This document shows, piece by piece, positions 16,031-24,232 of a stretch of DNA of 64,000 bases. Where the stretch lies: the NCBI RefSeq assembly GCF_033100395.1, contig NZ_JAWLVJ010000006.1, positions 62,001-126,000 of the forward strand, written 5' to 3'. Source of the stretch: Terasakiella sp033100395. Lineage in GTDB: Bacteria > Pseudomonadota > Alphaproteobacteria > Rhodospirillales > Terasakiellaceae. The notes under the pieces were generated by a model, which was given only the letters and a program-made list of their open reading frames with translations, had not been told where the DNA came from and did no database searches. Positions within the stretch are counted from its first letter, which is position 1. Each line of letters starts with the position of its first letter. A program made the position numbers and the translations under genes.

Positions 16031-18262
16031 ATGTTAAAAGAAAGAAAACCTCTCAGCTTTGTAAAAAAAATAAAAACCGCGCTGGGAGTACGTCAAAAAC
16101 TAATTGGTGCCTTTGGTGCGGTCTCGGCCCTTGCAGTCACATCAGGTGTTGTTGCTTTTTTCGCTTTTGAAACGGCAGGGGTTGAGCTTAGAAATATCAC
16201 CGATAAACAAATCCCCCCGATGATTTCCGCCAGCGATTTGCTGCGCAACAGCGAACGACTGGCCGCCGATATTCGCGCCTATGCTTCTGAAGAAGAAGCT
16301 GACAAACTGCCACAGGCCAAGGCCGATATTGGTAAACTGTTCTTTGGTGTGCAAAGCCAGTTAAACGTGCTGGTCAGTCAGTATCCTGAAAATAAACAGG
16401 TCAAAGATACGCAAGCCATCGTGCGCGATATCACGGCGAGCTTTAACGAAATCGCGATCGTTCAGGTCAAGAAACTGAGTGCACGCGATCAATTGCTGGA
16501 AAATTTTGACAAGCTGGAAAATGAACGTAAACGCATTACCGCCAATCTGGCCCCGGCCTATTCCTTCACCAAAGGACAGATCGAAAACGGCAAGTTTGTG
16601 ATGGAAGATCAGCCGGAACAACTGGGTGATCCTGCAACAGCAGAACAGATTTTGAAAGATGTGATCACAGCGACCGAAGACCGTTTGATCTATTCCGAAC
16701 TGGAACGTCTAAGTTTTGAATATGAAAGTGCGCTTAAAAACATCCTGAAAGTGAATGATCCGTCCAAACTGATGCTGGCGGGTATTCAAACCTCTGTCCT
16801 GCTGGACAAATCACGCGAGATTTCTGAAAAATTCAATCCGCAGATGAAGGACGTGTTCAGCAAGATCATTGAAAACCTGGCAGGCTTTGCTGAAGGGAGT
16901 GACGAAAGCTCTTCAATCATTGAATTACGCACAGAAGTTTTGGAAACCACAGCCGAAGCGCAGGAACTGATTGCCAATCTTTATGTCAATCTGGATAAGC
17001 TGGGCAAGGTTGTTGGCGATTTGAAAAATGAGTTGAACACTAACATTGAAGTTGCTGGCGCGAACGCCAAACAGGTCAGTGATCAGATGCTGCTGGCTGT
17101 GGCCGGGGCAACGGCGACAAGCTTGCTGGTCTCCCTTGTGACCGTCTGGTTTTATGTGATTAAAAACGTTGGTGTTCGTTTGACACGCCTGCATCAGACC
17201 ATGCGTTCCTTGTCGCGCGGCGATCTGAATGTAGAGGTGGAAACCAAAGGGTCGGATGAAATTTCCAAGATGGCTGCAGCCGTTGAAGTCTTTAAGACCA
17301 ACGCGGTGCAGATCGAAGAAATGAAAGCTGAAGATCGGGTTAAAGAATATAACCAGAAGATCGAACTGGCAGGTGAACTTGAAAAGATCGCTGCTGCTCT
17401 GGAAGAAGACGTGCAGGAACTGGCCCATGGTGTGAAAGATCAGTCCGGCCTGTTACAAGATGCAGCAGATTCACTGGATGCGGTTGCCGGGGATACCCGC
17501 ACACGCAGTCAATCTGCCGAAGGCGCATCACAGGAAACATCCAATGCAGTGGGCACAGTTGCGGCTGCTGTCGAAGAACTGGCGGCGACAATTTCTGAAA
17601 TTCAACGCCAAGCGACCCATTCATCTGAAATCTCAGTTGCCGCACAAGCCCAATCTGATGATGCCAATGCCAAGGTGGAAAGCCTGACCCAGGCTGCCCA
17701 AAGTATTGGCAAGGTAACCGATTTGATCTCTGATATTGCAGAACAGACCAATCTTCTGGCGCTCAATGCAACGATTGAGGCTGCACGGGCAGGTGATCAT
17801 GGCAAAGGTTTTGCCGTGGTGGCTTCCGAAGTGAAATCTCTGGCGGATCAAACCGCCAAGGCAACCGATCAAATCTCATCCCATATCAGTGAAATCCAGT
17901 CGGCAACGCAAGATGCAGCAGGCAGTATTGGCAATATTTCCAATACCATCACGCAGATCAATGAAATTGCCGTGACTATTACGCAAACGGTTGAAGAACA
18001 AGGTCAGGCAACGGCTGAAATCTCAGAAAATATGCGCACAGCTGCGGATAAGACCGAAGAAGTCCATATGGGCATCAACACGGTCTTTAGTGATGCGGAA
18101 AAAACCAAGGGGCTGTCAGGCAAAGTGCGAGATGCCTCCGGCAATGCCGCCCAGCAGATTATTGCACTGGACAGCAATGTGGAAATGGTGATTGAGAAAT
18201 TGCGCAAATCTGCACAGAACCAGAAAACTTACGCAAAGGAAATTCTCCAACAAGAAGGATAG
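16031..18262 (+). CDS. Methyl-accepting chemotaxis protein with long helical sensor domain
   Basis: I chose the ATG at 16031 (MLKERKPL), which has an AGAGGA ribosome binding site, over 16013, giving 743 residues. Membrane helices lie at about 30-50 and 350-370. The roughly 300-residue periplasmic part is almost wholly helical and begins AGVELRNITDKQIPPMISAS, resembling TorS/HBM-type helical-bundle sensors. A HAMP domain follows, then the signalling domain with the conserved hairpin EQTNLLALNATIEAARAGD near residue 570. It is followed six bases later by three periplasmic binding-protein genes, suggesting that one or more of them present ligand to it. Confidence 0.9.
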   Translation: MLKERKPLSFVKKIKTALGVRQKLIGAFGAVSALAVTSGVVAFFAFETAGVELRNITDKQIPPMISASDLLRNSERLAADIRAYASEEEADKLPQAKADIGKLFFGVQSQLNVLVSQYPENKQVKDTQAIVRDITASFNEIAIVQVKKLSARDQLLENFDKLENERKRITANLAPAYSFTKGQIENGKFVMEDQPEQLGDPATAEQILKDVITATEDRLIYSELERLSFEYESALKNILKVNDPSKLMLAGIQTSVLLDKSREISEKFNPQMKDVFSKIIENLAGFAEGSDESSSIIELRTEVLETTAEAQELIANLYVNLDKLGKVVGDLKNELNTNIEVAGANAKQVSDQMLLAVAGATATSLLVSLVTVWFYVIKNVGVRLTRLHQTMRSLSRGDLNVEVETKGSDEISKMAAAVEVFKTNAVQIEEMKAEDRVKEYNQKIELAGELEKIAAALEEDVQELAHGVKDQSGLLQDAADSLDAVAGDTRTRSQSAEGASQETSNAVGTVAAAVEELAATISEIQRQATHSSEISVAAQAQSDDANAKVESLTQAAQSIGKVTDLISDIAEQTNLLALNATIEAARAGDHGKGFAVVASEVKSLADQTAKATDQISSHISEIQSATQDAAGSIGNISNTITQINEIAVTITQTVEEQGQATAEISENMRTAADKTEEVHMGINTVFSDAEKTKGLSGKVRDASGNAAQQIIALDSNVEMVIEKLRKSAQNQKTYAKEILQQEG

Positions 18263-18267
18263 AACCA

Positions 18268-19035
18268 ATGTTAAGGGTCCTGGTATTTCTTTTTGTATTG
18301 CTGTGGGGAAGTGGTGATGCAGAAGCTGAAACAAACGCAGAAAATGACACATCCGTTCATTTCGTCTCGTTAGCCTACCCGCCTTTTATCTTTGAAAAGG
18401 CGGGTCGGGTAACCGGGGTGGCCAGTGATCTGGTGCGTGAAATTTCCAGACGCCTGGGGTTGAAGGCTGAAATCACCATCTTGCCCTGGGCGCGCTCTTT
18501 ATCGGCCGTAAAATCCGGCAAGGCCGATGGCATCTTCACCATCTTTAGAACGCCTGAGCGCGAGAAATTCCTGAACTATGTGGATGAAGTACTCGTTCAA
18601 CAGGATGTATCTTTGTTTGTGCGTTACCAAAGCCTTTTCTTCAAACCGGAAGAAGTCGCTGAAACGCCAGACGTTCTGATCGGCCTGCGCCGTGCGGTTA
18701 ACTACGGGGCGTGGTTTTCAAAGCAGATTGACCAGAAGAAATGGCACAATATCTCTTATGCCAATTCTGACCCGGCACTGTTGCGAAAACTGGTCTCAGC
18801 CCGGGTGGATGTGGTACCGATGAACCGTCATGTGGCCTATTACCATATGGAAGACTTGGGTGTCTTTGGCAGAGTGCGCGAGATTTATCCGTCTATTGAA
18901 CGGGTGGACAGTTTTGTTGCTTTTTCCAAGGTCCTCCATACACAATCCATCGCTGATATGTTTGCACGAACTTTACGTGACATGAAACGCGATGGCAGCT
19001 ATCGGGAGATCGTCGCACGATGGTTTATCGATTGA
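18268..19035 (+). CDS. Family 3 extracellular solute-binding protein (paralogue 1)
   Basis: This 255-residue protein has a signal peptide (MLRVLVFLFVLLWGSGDAEA). The SBP_bac_3 fold starts at SLAYPPFIFEKAGRVTGVAS and includes EITILPWARSLSAVKSGKADGIF, the usual polar-amino-acid binding-protein core. It begins six bases after the chemoreceptor and overlaps the next paralogue by 16 bases. No ABC permease or ATPase gene is nearby, so a sensing role with the chemoreceptor is plausible. The ligand cannot be told from sequence by eye. Confidence 0.85.
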   Translation: MLRVLVFLFVLLWGSGDAEAETNAENDTSVHFVSLAYPPFIFEKAGRVTGVASDLVREISRRLGLKAEITILPWARSLSAVKSGKADGIFTIFRTPEREKFLNYVDEVLVQQDVSLFVRYQSLFFKPEEVAETPDVLIGLRRAVNYGAWFSKQIDQKKWHNISYANSDPALLRKLVSARVDVVPMNRHVAYYHMEDLGVFGRVREIYPSIERVDSFVAFSKVLHTQSIADMFARTLRDMKRDGSYREIVARWFID

Positions 19036-19781
19036 TTCTGCTGGTTTTCCTGTTTGTTTTTGCCGCACTGCCGTCCCATGCAGGTGCAGACACGCGCCCT
19101 ATCAAAGCCGTAACGTTTGAATTTCCACCTTATGAATATACAGATGGTGACGGAAATGCTGCCGGGTTGGCTGTGGAAACGGTAAAAGAAATCTGTCAGC
19201 GTTTAAAACTGGATATAGAGATCGAGGTTCTGCCCTGGGCGCGCGCTTTAAAAGATGTGGAAATGGGGGCGTCTGATCTGATTTTTACTGCCTATTTTAC
19301 GGAAGAACGTGCAGAGTTTTTAAGATACGTCAATGAAGTGATTATGCCGCAGGAAGTAGCTGTTTTCGTTTATAAAAATTCGTCTCTTCGAAGTTTTCAT
19401 GACGTGTTGCAGACGGGGGATTTGAAGATCGGGGTGCGTCGGAAAATCAGCTATGGCCCGATGATGGATCGATTGATCCATTCCGGCGGTTTTAGTGATA
19501 TCTGGGAAGCCAGTGATGACATTAATCTTTTGCGGCTTCTGGCCCACCAGCGTGTCGATCTGGTGCCCTTAAATCGACTGGTGGCACGCACGTTGATGCA
19601 CAGCAATGGGCTGGATTATCAAATCCGCGAACTGAAGCCACTGGTACAGAGCGTGCCCAGCTATATCGCCTTTTCCAAACATAGTGAAATGGTGTATCTG
19701 GCCAGGCAATTTGAAAAAGAAATCCGTCGTATCAAGGCAGACGGCACCTATCAGAGAATATTTAGAAAATGGTCATCATAA
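19020..19781 (+). CDS. Family 3 extracellular solute-binding protein (paralogue 2)
   Basis: This 253-residue protein has a signal peptide (MVYRLILLVFLFVFAALPSHAGA). The mature part has the same core as its neighbours: VTFEFPPYEYTDGDGNAAGLA, then IEVLPWARALKDVEMGASDLIFTAYFTEERAEFL. Its ATG lies inside the end of paralogue 1, so the two are translationally coupled. It is clearly a tandem duplicate that has diverged; the conserved PWAR segment is shared by two copies and PWSR by the third. Confidence 0.85.
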   Translation: MVYRLILLVFLFVFAALPSHAGADTRPIKAVTFEFPPYEYTDGDGNAAGLAVETVKEICQRLKLDIEIEVLPWARALKDVEMGASDLIFTAYFTEERAEFLRYVNEVIMPQEVAVFVYKNSSLRSFHDVLQTGDLKIGVRRKISYGPMMDRLIHSGGFSDIWEASDDINLLRLLAHQRVDLVPLNRLVARTLMHSNGLDYQIRELKPLVQSVPSYIAFSKHSEMVYLARQFEKEIRRIKADGTYQRIFRKWSS

Positions 19782-19827
19782 GGCCAAAGAAAAGGGATGT
19801 GAAAGACCTATGGAAGGAGACTAAGGC

Positions 19828-20604
19828 ATGATGATCAGATCATTATTTTATGTGGGCAGTGTCGTTTGTTTTATCCTGACAATGGCCTTTTCAGCGCGCG
19901 CTGAGACTATAACGTTAAAAGCAGCGACGCTTCATTTCCCACCCTATTCCTATGCGGTGAAAAAACATCAGGTGGATGGGCTTTCAGTCGCGCTGGTGCG
20001 TCATATCGCAAGGCAGGCGGGCGTGCGGGTGAATATCGAGGTTTATCCTTGGTCGCGTGCGCTTTATCTGGCGCGTAAAGGCAATGTAGATATGCTTTTT
20101 ACCGCCTATAAGACCCTGGAACGCGAAGCTTATCTTGATTATGGCGCTGAACCTTTGTTGATGCAGGAAGTCTCTTTATTTGTCGCACAGGAAAGCAGTT
20201 TTTCGACCATTTCTTCGCTGCTTGAAAAACGTCATATTCAGATCTCAAAACGACGGGGGTTTAGCTATGGCAGCACCATTGACGGGATCTTTGGTCGTGG
20301 CGCGGTGCAGAAACAGTTTATTGGTAATGATGATGAACAACTGGTGGAAATGCTGGCAGAAGGCAAGGTGGATGCGGTGCCTTTAAACCGGATTGTTGCG
20401 CGTTTTTATCAGCGGAAGGGATATGGCATTCGTGATTTGCGCAATTCCAGATCGCCCGTGGAAACGGTGGCAAGTTATCTGACTTTCTCGAAAAAAAGCA
20501 AGCATCGCGACGTTTTGAAAACCTTTGATGCGATCCTGATCAAGATGAAAAAATCCGGGCAGTATCAAACGTTTATCGAAGACTGGCTGATGCGGGTGAA
20601 ATAG
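19828..20604 (+). CDS. Family 3 extracellular solute-binding protein (paralogue 3)
   Basis: This 258-residue protein has a signal peptide (MMIRSLFYVGSVVCFILTMAFSARA) and the family-3 core TLHFPPYSYAVKKHQVDGLS, then IEVYPWSRALYLARKGNVDMLFTAYKTLERE. A GGAGA ribosome binding site precedes the tandem ATGs at 19828. A 46-bp gap separates it from paralogue 2. Like the other two it has no adjacent transport genes. It is the last gene before the LysR regulator and no clear terminator follows it. Confidence 0.85.
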   Translation: MMIRSLFYVGSVVCFILTMAFSARAETITLKAATLHFPPYSYAVKKHQVDGLSVALVRHIARQAGVRVNIEVYPWSRALYLARKGNVDMLFTAYKTLEREAYLDYGAEPLLMQEVSLFVAQESSFSTISSLLEKRHIQISKRRGFSYGSTIDGIFGRGAVQKQFIGNDDEQLVEMLAEGKVDAVPLNRIVARFYQRKGYGIRDLRNSRSPVETVASYLTFSKKSKHRDVLKTFDAILIKMKKSGQYQTFIEDWLMRVK

Positions 20605-20660
20605 TCATCTATGGACCATGTAAATATTGATTATTTGTTTTTGTAGACGTTTTGCGAATA

Positions 20661-20672
20661 AGATAGCTATCT
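20661..20672. promoter_or_regulatory. 12-bp perfect palindrome upstream of lysR
   Basis: AGATAGCTATCT is a perfect palindrome 30 bp before the LysR-family start codon. It may be an autoregulatory site, but it is short enough to be chance. Confidence 0.3.
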
Positions 20673-20702
20673 GATGTTTAGGTTAGCAGGGGGCACGCGT
20701 CG

Positions 20703-21596
20703 ATGCGTCTGAAAAATCTGGAAACCTTTTTGGCGATTGTAAAGCTGGGCAGTTTTAGTGCGGCAGCTGAAAAGCTCCATACCACTCAACCCTCTATCTC
20801 CAACCGGATCACTCAGTTGGAAGAAGAACTGGGCGTGGCCTTGTTTCATCGTGCCAAGGGCAAGATGGTGCTGGCCCCAAAGGGCTGGGAACTTGTGCCC
20901 TATGCCGAACGGATGATTGAACTCAATCACGAACTTTGCCAGAAAATCGCAAGTCCGACGTCATTGGCAGGCGTGGTGCGATTGGGGACGTCTGAAACCC
21001 TTGTTCATACCTGGGTGCCAGATCTTTTAAAGCAGTTGCAGGATGATTATCCCAACCTGGTGGTGGAGATGGAAGTGGACACCACCATCAGTCTTCGAAA
21101 TTCTCTGACCAAGCGGGAACTGGATATTGCTTTTCTGATGGGGCCGGTGTCCGAACCCACCATGTTGAACCAGCATCTGGATCGATATCAGGTCTTCTGG
21201 GCTGCGCATCCTGATCTGGGATTGGGGGGGCGCCCCCTGACATTACACGAAATCGCAGAACATCCCATCCTGTGTTACCCACGTCAGACGCGCCCCTATG
21301 TCGCTTTGCGCGAAAGTCTGCGCAAAGCCGGGATATCAGATGCACGGATTATGACGTCCGGATCTTTGGCAACCATCATTCACCTGGTGGCAACCGGGGG
21401 TGGGGTGGCATGTTTGCCCAAAGAGGTTTTGCAAATACATTACAGTGCCGGGAATCTCGAATTCCTGGATGTGGAAATGACCCTGCCGGAACTGGACTTT
21501 ACCGTGACCTATCCGCAGGGCACCACAAACCCCTTGCTGAGCATTATCGCGGATAAGGCCTTAGAGGTCGCAGAAAACAGAGATCACTATAAATAA
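20703..21596 (+). CDS. LysR-family transcriptional regulator
   Basis: This 297-residue protein has the standard LysR N-terminal helix-turn-helix (MRLKNLETFLAIVKLGSFSA, then AEKLHTTQPSISNRITQLEEELG) and a periplasmic-binding-like effector domain from about residue 90. It is co-directional with, and 93 bp upstream of, the DUF1445-TRAP operon. A T-N11-A dyad overlaps the end of its own frame, so it is most likely the activator of that operon, responding to the imported acid. Effector identity is unknown. Confidence 0.92.
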   Translation: MRLKNLETFLAIVKLGSFSAAAEKLHTTQPSISNRITQLEEELGVALFHRAKGKMVLAPKGWELVPYAERMIELNHELCQKIASPTSLAGVVRLGTSETLVHTWVPDLLKQLQDDYPNLVVEMEVDTTISLRNSLTKRELDIAFLMGPVSEPTMLNQHLDRYQVFWAAHPDLGLGGRPLTLHEIAEHPILCYPRQTRPYVALRESLRKAGISDARIMTSGSLATIIHLVATGGGVACLPKEVLQIHYSAGNLEFLDVEMTLPELDFTVTYPQGTTNPLLSIIADKALEVAENRDHYK

Positions 21597-21603
21597 AATT
21601 TAT
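21589..21603. promoter_or_regulatory. Putative LysR box for the DUF1445-TRAP operon
   Basis: ATAAAT-AAA-ATTTAT is a perfect dyad containing the T-N11-A signature of LysR-family sites (T at 21590, A at 21602). It lies 86 bp before the start codon at 21690, where an activator site would be expected. A second AT-rich repeat (TTATAACTTTTTATAA) follows at once and could be the activation half-site. Confidence 0.5.
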
Positions 21604-21689
21604 AACTTTTTATAAAAACAAAGAATTTGAGATAATACCTCAAGAAGTGGATCATAAAGACAGTTGAATTAACGATTGGGACTGTTTTT

Positions 21690-22481
21690 ATGTCAGTGAA
21701 AGAAAATATCCAAAACCCCCAAGCTGCACGAAAATTAATCCGCTCTGGTGACTGGACGGAACAAACCTCTGGTCTGGCAGCGGGTTATGTGCAGGGCAAC
21801 CTCGTGATCCTGCCACAGAAATATGCGTTTGATTTTCTAAAATTCTGTTTTCAGAACCCCAAGCCTTGTCCCATCGTTGGTATCGGCGAAGCGGGTAACC
21901 CGGCGCTGGATATGCTGGGTGATGATATTGATATCCGTTATGACGTGCCGAAGTATCGTGTCTTTGAAAATGGTGTTATGCGCACTGTCGATGATATCGC
22001 GGATGTCTGGCAGGACGATCTGGTGACGTTCGTGATCGGATGTTCTTATTCTTTTGAAGGTGCCTTGCAAGATGTTGATCTGGATGTACGCCATATCACC
22101 ATGGGCCGCAATGTGCCCATGTATCGCACCAATATTCAGACTGAACCAACAGGTGCCTTTAAAGGAGAGCTGGTGGTTACGATGCGTCCCTTTAATGCGC
22201 AGGACGCGATTACATCTATTCAGGTTTCCGGTGATTTTGCCCGTGTGCATGGCGCACCTATTCACCTTGGGGATCCGGCTGAAATCGGCATTACAGATTT
22301 ATCCAAACCGGATTACGGGGATCCGGTTGATGTGAAAATAGGTGAAATTCCTGTTTTCTGGGCATGTGGTGTGACCCCGCAAGTGGCCGTCCACAATGCC
22401 GACATCCCGTTTTTTATCACCCATGAACCCGGGTGCATGCTTATTACAGACATTAAAAATTCAAAAATGTCACTATCTTAA
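21690..22481 (+). CDS. D-glutamate cyclase family / putative hydro-lyase (DUF1445)
   Basis: This 263-residue protein fits the DUF1445 (YcsI) family in length and motifs: an N-terminal ARKLIRSGDWTEQTSGLAAGYVQGN, a TFVIGCSYSFEGAL segment containing the conserved cysteine, NVPMYRTNI, and a C-terminal WACGVTPQ plus FFITHEPGCMLITD. The mitochondrial member DGLUCY converts D-glutamate to 5-oxo-D-proline; bacterial members are usually only called hydro-lyases. Its position directly before a TRAP transporter, and 9 kb from a 5-oxoprolinase operon, makes a glutamate/5-oxoproline role attractive. That role is an inference. Confidence 0.85.
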   Translation: MSVKENIQNPQAARKLIRSGDWTEQTSGLAAGYVQGNLVILPQKYAFDFLKFCFQNPKPCPIVGIGEAGNPALDMLGDDIDIRYDVPKYRVFENGVMRTVDDIADVWQDDLVTFVIGCSYSFEGALQDVDLDVRHITMGRNVPMYRTNIQTEPTGAFKGELVVTMRPFNAQDAITSIQVSGDFARVHGAPIHLGDPAEIGITDLSKPDYGDPVDVKIGEIPVFWACGVTPQVAVHNADIPFFITHEPGCMLITDIKNSKMSLS

Positions 22482-22497
22482 AAGGAAGGCTTTAATT

Positions 22498-23568
22498 ATG
22501 GAGAAGAAAATGAAGTTGATGAAATGGATGGGGAAAAGCGTTATTGCGACCTCATTGATGTTGGGCACGATGGGCATGGCTACAGCCGCCAATGCTGCTG
22601 ATTTGCCAAAAACCAAAGTAACCGTCGTCGGCACCTGGAGCCACTTAAGCCAGTTCAAAAACTTCGAACAGCCTTTCTGGGCCAAAGAAATTTCTGAACG
22701 TTCTAACGGTGCGGTAACCGCCCAAGTTCAAGGCTTTAACGACATGGGCCTTAAAGGTGCGGAAGTTGTGCGCCTGATGCGTAAAGGCGTGATTGATTTT
22801 GGCTCCACCATCATGGGCTATCTGGCAGCAGACGACCCGATGAACGAAGCGATCGATCTGGCGGGTCTAAGCCCCGATGTGACAACCGCGCAAAAAGTGA
22901 CAGAAGCCTTCAAGCCTGCGCTGACCAAAAAATATGAAGAAAAATATGGCGTGAAACTGCTTGGTATTTGGCCCTATTCTGCACAGGTTCTCTTCTGTAA
23001 CGCACCCATCACAGGTCTGGCTGACCTGAAAGGCAAAAAAGTCCGTACCGCAAACCGCACGCTGGCTGAGTTTGTTGGTGCTTTGGGTGGTACAGGCGTG
23101 ACCATGGCCTTTAGCGAAGTTGTGCTGGGTCTGCAAAACAAGGTGGTGGATTGTGCGATCACTGGTTCTCTGTCCGGTTATTCCGCCAAATGGAACGAGG
23201 TTTCCACCCACCTTTATGAACTGCCCGTGGGTTGGTCCCAGGTGATGCATGCGGTGAACCTGAAAAAATGGAACAAGCTGAAGCCGGAAGTCCAAACCTT
23301 CCTGCAGGAAAATGTCACTGAACTGGAAGGTCGCATCTGGAAAGCCGCAGCCTATGAATCCGAACAGGGCATCAACTGTAATACAGGTCGTGGGGAGTGT
23401 GATTTTGGTGAAACCGCTAAGATGACTTTCGTTCCGGTCTCAAGCGAAGACGAACAAAAACTCAAAGACGTGCTCAATGAAACCGTTCTTCCAAAATGGT
23501 TTAAACGTTGTGGCGATGACTGCACAGGCCAATGGCAGGCAACTGTCGGCAAAGTAATTGCGAACTAA
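22498..23568 (+). CDS. TRAP transporter periplasmic binding protein (DctP family), second system
   Basis: I start it at 22498 (MEKKMKLMKWMGKSV), preceded by AAAGGAAGG, giving 356 residues; the longer frame from 22396 overlaps the upstream gene. The signal peptide ends near TAANAADLPK. The DctP fold includes GLADLKGKKVRTANRT, where the arginine is the usual carboxylate ligand. A cysteine-rich C-terminal stretch (CNTGRGECDFG and CGDDCTGQW) suggests disulfides, unlike the first DctP in this window. Under LysR control it is co-transcribed with the DUF1445 gene. Confidence 0.92.
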   Translation: MEKKMKLMKWMGKSVIATSLMLGTMGMATAANAADLPKTKVTVVGTWSHLSQFKNFEQPFWAKEISERSNGAVTAQVQGFNDMGLKGAEVVRLMRKGVIDFGSTIMGYLAADDPMNEAIDLAGLSPDVTTAQKVTEAFKPALTKKYEEKYGVKLLGIWPYSAQVLFCNAPITGLADLKGKKVRTANRTLAEFVGALGGTGVTMAFSEVVLGLQNKVVDCAITGSLSGYSAKWNEVSTHLYELPVGWSQVMHAVNLKKWNKLKPEVQTFLQENVTELEGRIWKAAAYESEQGINCNTGRGECDFGETAKMTFVPVSSEDEQKLKDVLNETVLPKWFKRCGDDCTGQWQATVGKVIAN

Positions 23569-23580
23569 GCCCTTTGTTGT

Positions 23581-23621
23581 GATGGATGGCGGGCATGATG
23601 TGCGCCATCCATCTTTTTTTT
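23581..23621 (+). terminator. Intercistronic terminator between dctP and dctQ (second TRAP operon)
   Basis: Perfect 11-base arms, GATGGATGGCG (23581-23591) and CGCCATCCATC (23603-23613), flank an 11-base loop and are followed by eight T. It is 12 bp after the dctP stop and before the dctQ ribosome binding site. A partial terminator here would give more binding protein than permease. Confidence 0.8.
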
Positions 23622-23635
23622 GCGAGGATCAAACA

Positions 23636-24229
23636 ATGAATTTGATTGAGAGAAACTTACGAAAAATAAGCGAAAACATGGCCCTGTGCGGTGGTGCGCT
23701 TATCCTCGCATCGGCCTTTTTGGTAACTGTTGAAGTGTTCTTAAGGAAACTGGCCAACTTTTCCATCGGCGGTGCGGATGAACTTTCGGGCTACGCGCTG
23801 GGGATCGGGTCCAGCTGGGCTTTTGCCCTGACCCTGATCTGTCGGGCCAACATCCGGGTTGATGCGCTCTACGCCATGCTGCCGGACAAATTGGCCGCTG
23901 TGCTGGATGTCATCGCGCTTGTGGTTTTGGGCGCGGTCCTTGGGGTAAGTTCCGTTTATATCTGGGATGTTTTGGTGGAATCTATCGAATTTGACAGCCA
24001 CGCCAACACACCTTTGGCAACACCGCTTTGGATCCCGCAAGGGCTGTGGTTTATCGGTTTTGTCGCTTTCCTGATTGTCTTTGCCTATCAAAGCTTTGTC
24101 TCCATCCTTTCTTTGCTGAAAGGGGATTTTGAGACTGTGCATAAGCTTTTGGGTGCGCGCACCGTCAATGATGACATTGAAGATGAAGTCGGTGCGCAAC
24201 CCCACCCGTTAAATGAGAAGGAGGGTTAA
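23636..24229 (+). CDS. TRAP transporter small membrane subunit (DctQ family), second system
   Basis: Starting at the ATG at 23636 (MNLIERNLRK, GCGAGG ribosome binding site) gives 197 residues; the longer frame from 23558 runs through the terminator. There are four membrane helices with the DctQ motif region GGADELSGYALGIGSSWAFALTL and the following RANIRVDALY. The tail after about 165 is acidic and cytoplasmic (NDDIEDEVGAQ). It is followed three bases later by dctM. Confidence 0.92.
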   Translation: MNLIERNLRKISENMALCGGALILASAFLVTVEVFLRKLANFSIGGADELSGYALGIGSSWAFALTLICRANIRVDALYAMLPDKLAAVLDVIALVVLGAVLGVSSVYIWDVLVESIEFDSHANTPLATPLWIPQGLWFIGFVAFLIVFAYQSFVSILSLLKGDFETVHKLLGARTVNDDIEDEVGAQPHPLNEKEG

Positions 24230-24232
24230 GTC

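Noticed and set aside
20661..20672. A firm operator call for the palindrome before lysR
   Set aside because: Twelve bases of palindrome in an AT-rich spacer can occur by chance; kept only as a low-confidence feature.
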